Below are positions 1 to 6,030 of a stretch of DNA of 6,754 nucleotides, one piece after another. The first letter of the stretch is position 1. The number at the start of each line of letters is the position of its first letter. A program made the translations under genes and the position numbers. The stretch spans positions 1-6,754 of the forward strand of contig JASJEI010000373.1 in the NCBI GenBank assembly GCA_030064795.1, read 5' to 3'. The DNA comes from Pleurocapsa sp. MO_226.B13 (GTDB lineage Bacteria; Cyanobacteriota; Cyanobacteriia; Cyanobacteriales; Xenococcaceae). The notes under the pieces were generated by a model, which did not search any database, was not told where the DNA came from, and saw only the letters and a list, made by a program, of their open reading frames with translations.

Positions 1-1743
1 CGCCTCTATGCTGCTCAGAGTGATGCTACTAACTTGATTCAGAAGGCGATAGAAAATCCTACAGTCAACTCATTAACCCTTGCTTTAGATTGCCTCCAGG
101 AGAGCTTGAAGGTAGAGCCAGCCATACGCGAGCAGCTTGAAGAAATGTTAGAGGCGGGTTTGGAATCTCCTGAGCCGGAAGTTGCCAAGCTAGCAGCAGA
201 AGTTAGGCTGTCACGAAGGCTGAGCAGTTTATTCGAGATTGATGAAAACTTAGAAATCGATCCTAGCTACATTACCTGTGCTGAATATCAACTGTTTGTT
301 GACCAGCAGTTAAATTCAGGGGAACGTTTTCAAGCTGGAAGTGCCAAAAGACCGATTACTGGAATTAGTTGGGAGAATGCTCTTGGTTTCTGTGCTTGGC
401 TGAGTTCAAAGGCTCAGTCGGATGCTGTGGGGAATGATGAGAGCGTGTATTATTATAGACTGCCAACTGCAACTGAAGCTCAAAATTATCCTGCTGGGGA
501 AGATTTACCACACGGATGCTGGACGATAGAGAGAAGCAATACAGGGGAGCAGGGGATTAGAGTCTTTAAAGCCCAACTTCCTCCTGAATACATCAAGCTC
601 ACTAATTACCTGTCAGCAGGAGAGTGGTCAAAAGCAGACCAGGAGTCAGCATCAGTAATGCTCCAGATGGCTGGGCAAGAAAGTCAAGAGAGTCTAAATG
701 TCTTGTCAATCGAGCAATTTTCTCCTCAAGCTCTTCACACTATTGAGCTGCTGTGGTGTCAATACTCCAGAGGGCGGTATGGCTGGTTTGCATTTGATGT
801 CATTACCGTCAACGTCCGAGGACGGGAAATCCAACGGAAACCGAGTCAAGCCAGATATTTTCTTGAAGATTTGGGCAATGGTATCACCCTAGATATGGTC
901 TACATCCCAGGTGGCACATTTATGATGGGTTCGCCAGAAGGTGAAGGGTACGACTCAGAAAAACCCCAACATGAAGTAAGTGTCTCACCCTTTTTCATTG
1001 GCAAATACCCAGTTACTCAAGCACAATGGAAGGCGATCGCTTCCCTGCCCAAAGTCGAACGCGACCTCAAACCTTACCCCTCCAACTTCAAAGGTGATGA
1101 CCGACCTGTAGAACGAGTTTCTTGGAATGATGCAGTAGAATTTTGCCAAAGATTATCGAAGCAGACAGGAAAAGAATATCGACTACCCACAGAAGCCGAG
1201 TGGGAATATGCCTGTCGTGCAGGAACTACAACTCCCTTTCATTTTGGCGAGACGATTACGGGTGAGTTGGCAAATTATCGCGCAACTGAAACCTATGCCA
1301 GTGAACCCAAAGGAGAGTATCGAGAACAAACTACACCAGTCGGCAGTTTTCCGCCCAATGCCTTTGGCTTGTACGATATGCACGGACAGGTCTGGGAATG
1401 GTGTGCAGATCCTTGGCATGACAACTACAATGGTGCGCCCGATGATGGCAGTGCTTGGACTCATGGTGGTAATAATAATCGTTCTCCTCTGCGGGGCGGT
1501 TCCTGGGTCAACATTCCTGACTACTGCCGCTCGGCGTTCCGCGTCAACGATATCAGGGTGCGCGACGTCTTCTACTACGATGTCGGTTTTCGGGTGGTGT
1601 GTGTTGCTGGCAGTACTCTTCTGTACCAGAGCTGGTGGATGGGAATTCACTGGGAGTGTTTTGGAAGAGTCCAGACCTGTTCCTGTGATGCTGGCAACGG
1701 GATCCGAAAATCAAACCGAGTCGGGGAGCTTGGTAGGTGGTGA
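1..1743 (+). CDS. GUN4-like/FGE-sulfatase (SUMF1) domain protein, 5' partial, candidate DGR target
   Basis: The frame is open from base 1, so the start lies left of the window; the TTG at 34 is probably not the start. Numbering residues from base 1: 1-85 is helical, repeat-like. About 87-177 is a degenerate FGE-like half module (ISWENALGFCAWLS, YYRLPTATEA). About 197-265 matches the GUN4 core (LSAGEWSKADQES, then LLWCQYSRGRYGWF). About 288-537 is a complete FGE/SUMF1 domain: IPGGTFMMGS, VSWNDAVEFCQRLS, YRLPTEAEWEYACRAG, GLYDMHGQVWEWCAD, LRGGSW and GFRVV. True FGE converts a sulfatase Cys to formylglycine with copper held by two Cys. Here the first is replaced by Asn504 and only Cys509 remains, so catalysis is unlikely and a ligand-binding C-type-lectin-like role is more probable. 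In cyanobacteria such tails often sit behind NACHT/STAND NTPase, kinase or caspase modules, so the missing N-terminus may be one (inference). The 44-residue tail after 537 is unlike the usual family end. Confidence 0.85.
   Translation, partial: RLYAAQSDATNLIQKAIENPTVNSLTLALDCLQESLKVEPAIREQLEEMLEAGLESPEPEVAKLAAEVRLSRRLSSLFEIDENLEIDPSYITCAEYQLFVDQQLNSGERFQAGSAKRPITGISWENALGFCAWLSSKAQSDAVGNDESVYYYRLPTATEAQNYPAGEDLPHGCWTIERSNTGEQGIRVFKAQLPPEYIKLTNYLSAGEWSKADQESASVMLQMAGQESQESLNVLSIEQFSPQALHTIELLWCQYSRGRYGWFAFDVITVNVRGREIQRKPSQARYFLEDLGNGITLDMVYIPGGTFMMGSPEGEGYDSEKPQHEVSVSPFFIGKYPVTQAQWKAIASLPKVERDLKPYPSNFKGDDRPVERVSWNDAVEFCQRLSKQTGKEYRLPTEAEWEYACRAGTTTPFHFGETITGELANYRATETYASEPKGEYREQTTPVGSFPPNAFGLYDMHGQVWEWCADPWHDNYNGAPDDGSAWTHGGNNNRSPLRGGSWVNIPDYCRSAFRVNDIRVRDVFYYDVGFRVVCVAGSTLLYQSWWMGIHWECFGRVQTCSCDAGNGIRKSNRVGELGRW
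1489..1611 (+). other. Candidate diversity-generating retroelement variable region (VR)
   Basis: This is the C-terminal loop region of the FGE/C-lectin fold, from LRGGSW to GFRVVCVAG. Fixed scaffold codons (GGSW, P, CRSA, R, GFRVV) alternate with about 17 codons that all end in C or T, 13 of them in C. They encode V N I D Y F V N D I D V F Y Y D V. Every one can be reached from AAC or AAT by changing only the two adenines, which is the signature of adenine-directed DGR mutagenesis. G+C is 59 of 100 bases at 1491-1590, against 47 of 100 at 541-640. FGE-type domains are known DGR targets, with the VR at this end of the protein. One caveat is that none of the 34 candidate adenine positions is C, and the second positions are only A or T. 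No template repeat or reverse transcriptase lies in the window. The boundaries are approximate. Confidence 0.55.
1625..1636 (+). other. Short inverted repeat just downstream of candidate VR
   Basis: ACCAG-AG-CTGGT forms a perfect 5-bp stem with a 2-nt loop, 13 bases after the GFRVVCVAG segment. Some DGR targets carry a hairpin or cruciform just past the variable region that helps retrohoming. This one is short and lies inside the coding tail, so the assignment is tentative. Confidence 0.25.
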
Positions 1744-1803
1744 CATCGAAGAGTTTCTCGGCTCCTTTTAGCGATCGCCCTAGGATTAAAGGCGCAATCG
1801 ATC

Positions 1804-2247
1804 TTAAATCATCCGATAGACGATCGCCCCGTCCCTTTCTCTATTACCCACCTCAATTAGTTCGTCGCGTTGCATCTGTTCTAGAAGAGCTTTAACCTTT
1901 GATGTATCTTTTCCTGTAGCCAGAACGCAATCAGCTAGAGTAGCTTCTGGTTGCTCAGAAAGCAGCTTCAGAATTAACTGAGTGTCCGACGGAGGCGGAG
2001 TGGTAGAGACAGCAGCGGGGAGTTGTTCGTACCGAGCCTCTCTCAATCTAGCTCTGTATTTGAAATTTTTTCTCTCAACCATATCTGGAATGAGGAAAAA
2101 GTCAACTATTTGTCCCATGCCGAACAGTCCCCAAGTCAAAAACCAGATCAGACCACTGATCGGCTTGCCGAGATAAAAGCGATGAATACCAGCAAATCCA
2201 AAAAACCAGAGGCTCCACAACAGATATGCTATTCCCGTATTTCTCAT
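1804..2247 (-). CDS. TM2-domain membrane protein with C-terminal winged-helix-like segment
   Basis: This 147-residue protein has a typical TM2 domain. Helix 1 spans about residues 4-20, the GIHRFYLGKPISG motif residues 20-32, and helix 2 about 33-53, followed by IVDFFLIPDMV. The linker is charged (KNFKYRARLREARYE) and then Pro-rich (about 77-87). Residues 88-147 read like a compact winged helix-turn-helix (ILKLLSEQPEATLADCV, then KVKALLEQMQRDELIEV). TM2 proteins are small two-helix membrane proteins; the function of the bacterial ones is mostly unknown, and the DNA- or partner-binding role of the tail is inference. The ATG at 2247 is fixed by a strong Shine-Dalgarno sequence 9 nt upstream. 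The gene lies 117 bp downstream of the TPR gene on the same strand and is convergent with the FGE gene. A hairpin between the two minus-strand genes suggests at least partial transcriptional separation. Confidence 0.85.
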   Translation of the reverse strand: MRNTGIAYLLWSLWFFGFAGIHRFYLGKPISGLIWFLTWGLFGMGQIVDFFLIPDMVERKNFKYRARLREARYEQLPAAVSTTPPPSDTQLILKLLSEQPEATLADCVLATGKDTSKVKALLEQMQRDELIEVGNRERDGAIVYRMI

Positions 2248-2256
2248 GAAGATCGA

Positions 2257-2262
2257 CCTCCT
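2257..2262 (-). promoter_or_regulatory. Ribosome binding site of the TM2 gene
   Basis: The minus strand reads AGGAGG, followed by 9 nt and the ATG at 2247. This is a full consensus Shine-Dalgarno sequence, stronger than that of any other gene in the window, and it supports the chosen start. Confidence 0.75.
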
Positions 2263-2344
2263 AATACTATTAGTGGCTCTAATTCTACGATAGACGTTCC
2301 CGCTAGTACTTTCTTCAGCTTTGTAACATACCTTTGCTCCAAGG

Positions 2345-2362
2345 AAAAGCGATCGCGCTTTT
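2345..2362 (-). terminator. Hairpin after the TPR gene, terminator-like, built on a HIP1 site
   Basis: The sequence AAAAGCG-ATCG-CGCTTTT is a perfect 7-bp stem with a 4-nt loop, beginning 2 nt past the TAG stop of the TPR gene. The stem ends in a T-run in either direction, so it could act bidirectionally. The stem is short, and the T-run is part of the stem rather than free. The HIP1 octamer lies inside it, so it may instead be an incidental result of HIP1 placement. Confidence 0.35.
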
Positions 2363-2364
2363 GT

Positions 2365-4728
2365 CTACTCAAATATGCGGTCAAACAGTTCGCTTTGAGC
2401 AATATTCTCAAAATAGGGGTCGCTTTGGGCTTGTTTTCTGTATTTGGGATTGAGTTTAATTGCCTGTTTCAAGTTATCGACTGCGGAGGAGACTCGATCT
2501 GTCAAAGCATAACAGATGGCTTTGTTGTAATAGGCTTGTGCATAGTCAGAACGAACTTCTAAAGCTAGATTGCAACTGGCTATGGCTTCTTCATACTGCT
2601 GTAGTTTAATCAGAATTCTACTTTGATAGTTCCAGGCTTTAGCTAATTGAGGATTTAACTCGACTGCTCGATCGAAAGAGGCAAGAGCATCCTGGTAACG
2701 TTCTAACATCTCTAAAGCCATCCCACGGTTCATCCAGGCTACAGCATTATCTGGTTGAATGGCTACCGCTCGCTCAAAAGACTCAAAAGCTGGCTCGTGC
2801 TGGAGTAACATCCCCAAAGCGACACCCCGATCTATCCAGGCTTGATAATAGTCTGGCTGAATCTCTACCGCTCGGTCGTAACTGGCGATCGCATCTTGAT
2901 AGCGTTTCATGCGACTAAAAGTTAGACCGCGATTACACCAAGCCTCCTCAAACTCTGGTTGAATTCTCACCGCCTTGTTAAAAGCTGCGACTGCCCCTTC
3001 GTATCTTTGTAACTCCCTCAGAGCAAGACCCCTTTGATTCCAAGCTTTGTAGTTGTCTGATTGTAATTCTAAAGCTCGGTCAAAAAGGGCGATCGCTTCT
3101 TGATAATTTGCTTCGGCTAATAACCGCTCTCCTTGGGCGATAAAATCATCGGGATTGAGGAATAGCTGGGGATGATTTTGTTGCAGGCTTTCTATGGTTT
3201 CGTTCAGAGTTTGCAGGGTTTGTTGAATTTGAGTTATGGCAGTGGTGGTAAACTCCTGTGGCTCGATTTCGGCTAAATCTTTGAGGATTTGCTCTTTTTG
3301 GCTTTGGGCATCGGAATAGATTTGCGTCAATCTCTCGGTAGTGCTGGTTTGTAACTGTTCTAGATTCTGCACTGTTGATTCCTGACGCTGCTGTATTTGC
3401 GATCGCGTCCCCTCAAATCCCTCGATAACTTCGGTTTGCAGTTGTGCCAAGTTTTGCAGTACTTGTTCTTTTTGAGCCTGAATTTTTGATTCTTCTTGCG
3501 AGAGGCTGGTGGCAAATTCGCTTTCTAGCTGGTCTAAATTCTCTAAAGTCTGCTCGATTTGGCGATCGATTTGGGATTGTGAATCAGAAAGTTGAGTGGC
3601 GACTTCCGAACACAAGGTGTCTAAATTTTTAGTTGCTATCTCTTGCTGTTGCTGAACTTTTTGTTGCGCATCGGTTTGTAATTCAGAAATCTGTTTGGCG
3701 AATTTAGTTTCTACTTTAGTCAGGCTGCGTACAACGAGATCTTTTTGTTGCTCTGCTGTTTCTTGCAGTTTAGCTAACTCTTGTGTGAAATCTGTTTGTA
3801 GTTGTTGGAGTGCTTCTAAGATAGCTTGTTGTTGTTGGCGGACTTCTGCCTGCAAATCAGAAAGTTGTGGCGCGAATTGACTGGCTTGACTGGTTAAATC
3901 TTGAAGCAGAGCATCCTGTTGTTTTTTGGTTTGGTCTTGGAATTGAGTATGTTGGCGGGCAAATTCACTGACTGATGTTTCTAGATTCTCAATTGCTGTC
4001 GTTTGTTTTGACTCCACTTCGGACTTAATCCGATTTAACTGGTTAGTCAACTCATAACTCAATTTTTTCCAGTTTTGCAGCATCAGATCTTGCTGCTGTT
4101 GGCTATTGTTTTGAAGTTCCTCTAGCTGATGTTGGAATTGGGCTATTAATTCTGTTTGTGTTTGCCGATGGGTTTCAACTTCGCTGCTAATGGTTTCTAG
4201 TCCCTGTTGTTTGGCACGATTAAGTTCTGATAATAATCCAGAGATAATTTTTCGTTTTTGCTTTAGTTCTTGTTGAAAGTTTTCTGTCTCCTCCTCTAGA
4301 CGATCGCTCGTTTGGCGTGCGGTTTGCAGTATCTGTTGTAAATCTTGGCTAATTCGATTGAGTTCGGATTTTGCTTTATTTAGTTCTTGAAGATTTTTAC
4401 CGACAAGATGAGCAACCTCTCTAATTACAGCTTTACGCAATAACCATAAAGCAGCGATCGCTCCTGTCAATAACAGTACCAAAGTAACCAAGATAATCAA
4501 ATTAAATTGAGCTAGAGTTCGACCAAAGAAACGGTTAGCCTCAGCTTCAATTTGTTGTTGAATTTGCTCCTCAGTAGGTAGTTCCTCTAACTGTGACGAC
4601 TGCGCCAGCATAATTGGAGCTGTGGGGATTGAGCGAGCAACCGCCCCACTTGTAGATAATAGTAGGGTTGCCAAAATTAAGCTACTGTGTGATAACCAAA
4701 GCGAAAACTTGGGATATTTGCTGCTCAT
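2365..4728 (-). CDS. Membrane-anchored long coiled-coil protein with seven C-terminal TPRs
   Basis: This 787-residue protein begins with a signal-peptide-like segment (about 10-31, possible cleavage after AVA at 31). A linker follows, then one strong transmembrane helix at about 76-97 (LIILVTLVLLLTGAIAALWLL) with RK just after it, favouring a cytoplasmic C-terminal part. Residues about 102-510 are a Gln/Glu-rich coiled coil, and 212-493 hold tandem 29-residue units. Residues 527-764 are seven consecutive 34-residue TPRs, the first four linkers reading roughly AW.xRG. A 23-residue acidic tail ends in FDRIFE. TPRs bind proteins or peptides and the coiled coil gives an extended, probably oligomeric, spacer, so a scaffold role at the membrane is likely. 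No catalytic domain is visible. The ATG at 4728 has GAGGT 7 nt upstream and correctly places the signal-like segment. The gene is divergent from the 2H phosphoesterase gene and upstream of the TM2 gene. The specific function is not recognised. Confidence 0.85.
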   Translation of the reverse strand: MSSKYPKFSLWLSHSSLILATLLLSTSGAVARSIPTAPIMLAQSSQLEELPTEEQIQQQIEAEANRFFGRTLAQFNLIILVTLVLLLTGAIAALWLLRKAVIREVAHLVGKNLQELNKAKSELNRISQDLQQILQTARQTSDRLEEETENFQQELKQKRKIISGLLSELNRAKQQGLETISSEVETHRQTQTELIAQFQHQLEELQNNSQQQQDLMLQNWKKLSYELTNQLNRIKSEVESKQTTAIENLETSVSEFARQHTQFQDQTKKQQDALLQDLTSQASQFAPQLSDLQAEVRQQQQAILEALQQLQTDFTQELAKLQETAEQQKDLVVRSLTKVETKFAKQISELQTDAQQKVQQQQEIATKNLDTLCSEVATQLSDSQSQIDRQIEQTLENLDQLESEFATSLSQEESKIQAQKEQVLQNLAQLQTEVIEGFEGTRSQIQQRQESTVQNLEQLQTSTTERLTQIYSDAQSQKEQILKDLAEIEPQEFTTTAITQIQQTLQTLNETIESLQQNHPQLFLNPDDFIAQGERLLAEANYQEAIALFDRALELQSDNYKAWNQRGLALRELQRYEGAVAAFNKAVRIQPEFEEAWCNRGLTFSRMKRYQDAIASYDRAVEIQPDYYQAWIDRGVALGMLLQHEPAFESFERAVAIQPDNAVAWMNRGMALEMLERYQDALASFDRAVELNPQLAKAWNYQSRILIKLQQYEEAIASCNLALEVRSDYAQAYYNKAICYALTDRVSSAVDNLKQAIKLNPKYRKQAQSDPYFENIAQSELFDRIFE
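2437..3150 (-). repeat. Seven tandem tetratricopeptide repeats
   Basis: Residues 527-764 divide exactly into seven 34-residue units without gaps. Most show the TPR pattern: A-W-x-x-R-G at the start of helix A, Y-x-x-A near the turn, and A-[VL]-x-[IL]-x-P at the end of helix B. Units 1, 6 and 7 are the most diverged; unit 6 has YQSRIL and unit 7 has YYNKAICYAL. Seven units make most of a superhelical turn with a concave binding groove. Confidence 0.9.
3250..4095 (-). repeat. Tandem 29-residue coiled-coil repeats (nine units plus a partial tenth)
   Basis: Within the coiled-coil/TPR protein, units start at residues 212, 241, 270, 299, 328, 361, 390, 419, 448 and 477 (partial). All full units are 29 residues except the fifth, which has 4 extra residues (KVQQ). 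The loose consensus is Q-[QK]-x-x-x-[LVI]-x-x-L-x-x-[LV], followed by a Glu/Ser/Gln-rich second half. The period of 29 is not a multiple of 7 but equals 7+11+11, so a mixed heptad/hendecad coiled coil is plausible. Units are diverged at DNA level (87 bp), so the array is old rather than a recent slippage product. Confidence 0.7.
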
Positions 4729-5010
4729 TAAAACTACCTCTGTCTATTATGGTTGGAATTGGCGTATGAGTAGTAGCTTACAGACATACTTGCAATCACT
4801 CTCTAGCCCTGCAATACTACTAGCATTTTAGAAGAACGTATTGGCGATCGCCCTCCCCCGATCGTTGGCTTCTCATCATACTCAAAACTAGCGAGTCTAA
4901 TTCTCATCTTAAACGCGATCGCTACTCTCCAGAAAGCCAGAGCCAGAGACAGAACCACTAATTGCCACTTAAGTTATTATAAATAACGCTCTCCTTGCTT
5001 ATATTTTCCG
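4729..5010. other. Divergent intergenic region between the TPR gene and the 2H phosphoesterase gene
   Basis: This 282-bp stretch must hold both outward promoters. It carries two HIP1 octamers (4844 and 4915). On the plus side, AT-rich stretches at 4974-4985 (TTATTATAAATA) and 4999-5006 could serve as -10 elements, but no convincing -35 at proper spacing is seen. On the minus side, CATAAT (4746-4751) is close to a -10 consensus but lies too near the start codon to be persuasive. No RNA gene, operator dyad or coding frame with family resemblance is visible. Confidence 0.5.
4736..4740 (-). promoter_or_regulatory. Ribosome binding site of the coiled-coil/TPR gene
   Basis: The minus strand reads GAGGT, 7 nt before the ATG at 4728. 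It supports this start, which is also the one that yields an N-terminal hydrophobic export-like segment. Confidence 0.55.
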
Positions 5011-5568
5011 ATGAGTAAGAACTTATTTTTTATCGCTCTTCTACCACCTTTAGACATACAGCAACAAGCTAATCAAATCGAACGTCACTTTGCAGAAGTT
5101 TACCACAGCAAAGCAGCTTTAAAATCTCCGCCTCATATTACTCTACAACCCCCGTTTTACTGGGAACAAGCCAGACTTACGGAATTGAAAACAGTTTTGG
5201 CAGATTTTGTCCCCCAGCAAAAATCTCTTCCTATAGTTTTAGATGGTTTTGCTGCCTTTAAACCCCGCGTCATTTATATCAATGTTCGTCGCACCCCTGA
5301 ATTGTTGGCATTACAAAAACAGTTAATGCTGAAGTTAGAAACTTCTTTAAATATTGTCCACAGAGCATCTAAAACTCGTCCCTTTGCTCCCCACATGACC
5401 GTAGGCTTTAAGGATCTAACCAAAGCTAATTTTTATCGCGCTTGGGATGAATTTAAAGCTAAATCTTTTGACTATAAATTTACTGCTTCAGAGCTTACCT
5501 TGTTGCACCATAATGGTAAGAAATGGGAAATAGATACAGAGTTTTATTTATCTCAAGCCAGCAACTAA
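5011..5568 (+). CDS. thpR: 2'-5' RNA ligase family protein (RNA 2',3'-cyclic phosphodiesterase)
   Basis: This 185-residue cytosolic enzyme of the 2H phosphoesterase superfamily has the usual family length. Two catalytic HxTx motifs are intact: His42-Ile-Thr-Leu in SPPHITLQPPF and His128-Met-Thr-Val in PFAPHMTVGF. The N-terminal strand LFFIALLPP is typical. Family members open 2',3'-cyclic phosphates on RNA ends to a 2'-phosphate, and in vitro can join tRNA halves with a 2'-5' bond; the physiological substrate is usually unknown. The ATG at 5011 is chosen because the conserved first strand begins four residues later. No Shine-Dalgarno sequence is visible upstream (TATATTTTCCG), which is common in cyanobacteria. 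The gene stands alone: the TPR gene is divergent and the broken PIN gene is convergent, 21 bp downstream. The symbol is by family resemblance; orthology to the E. coli gene is not proven. Confidence 0.9.
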   Translation: MSKNLFFIALLPPLDIQQQANQIERHFAEVYHSKAALKSPPHITLQPPFYWEQARLTELKTVLADFVPQQKSLPIVLDGFAAFKPRVIYINVRRTPELLALQKQLMLKLETSLNIVHRASKTRPFAPHMTVGFKDLTKANFYRAWDEFKAKSFDYKFTASELTLLHHNGKKWEIDTEFYLSQASN

Positions 5569-5589
5569 TATTCTTTTATCTATATTCAT

Positions 5590-6030
5590 TTAATCATCTT
5601 TTAAGTCTAGGTCTTTCTGCCGTTCTACTACTCGAATTAATTGACTCGGAGTTAAAATTTTGGGAATTCGGACGGAGAAGTCTTGAGGATTACGAGTAAC
5701 GATCGCATCTAAATTATTTACTATCGCCGTACTGTATTGAATTGCGTCTTCAAAGTCTTTAAAATTCACGTTGAGTGCCATAGATATTACTGAACTATCG
5801 ACAGCAGCAACTTGGCAAATAGTAGTAAGGTTAACAATAAATTCTAAAGCAAGCTCTTTTCCTTTGATTTTTCTGATGATGTAATAAAGGTCGCTAATAG
5901 TAGATGCTGAAACCTAGCCTAAAATCTGTTGTTGTTCTACAAAATAGATAATTTGTTCGCTATTTACAAACCAAGGTTGACGCTCTAGAGCAAAGTCTAA
6001 AATAATATTTGTATCGAATAAAACTTTCAC
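5590..6030 (-). pseudogene. PIN-domain toxin (VapC-like), interrupted by one in-frame TAG
   Basis: From the GTG at 6030 the frame reads VKVLFDTNIILDFALERQPW, the classic PIN start with catalytic Asp6. A TAG follows at codon 39 (5916-5914), after QQQILG. The same frame then continues without shift: VSASTISDLYYIIRK, DFEDAIQYSTAI with Asp95, and AIVTRNPQDF with Asp117, ending in TPSQLI and a TAA at 5590. The total length of 146 codons is normal for a PIN toxin. PIN toxins are Mg-dependent RNases that cleave RNA when freed from their antitoxin. Related proteins usually have an aromatic residue (Tyr) at the stop position, so a single TAT or TAC to TAG change would explain it. An internal ATG at 5781 could give only a 63-residue C-terminal piece without Asp6. 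The 4-nt GTGA overlap with the upstream antitoxin supports the GTG start. Confidence 0.85.

Noticed and set aside
1183..1650. Minus-strand open frame of 155 codons over the FGE domain
   Set aside because: It is antisense to a clearly conserved domain, has no family resemblance, and is open mainly because of the GC-rich, adenine-poor stretch on the other strand.
1725..1769. GGAGC ... GCTCC followed by TTTT as a terminator of the FGE-like gene
   Set aside because: The stem is 5 bp with a 31-nt loop, and half of it lies before the stop codon; too weak to call.
1208..1771. Plus-strand frame-2 open frame overlapping the FGE domain and its tail
   Set aside because: Its first two thirds lie under the conserved FGE frame. 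The last 40 residues look more protein-like but match nothing I recognise; kept only as part of the tail observation.
1744..1803. Template repeat or retroelement RNA next to the candidate variable region
   Set aside because: The short gap has only a HIP1 site and AT-rich sequence, with no adenine-rich copy of the 1489-1611 segment; none was found elsewhere in the window either.
2023..2562. Plus-strand open frame spanning the start of the TM2 gene and the end of the TPR gene
   Set aside because: It is antisense to two well-supported genes, with no recognisable domain and no sensible start signal.
2437..4095. CRISPR-like array suggested by regular repeats
   Set aside because: The periodicity is at protein level (34 and 29 residues) in an intact frame; there are no identical DNA repeats with unique spacers.
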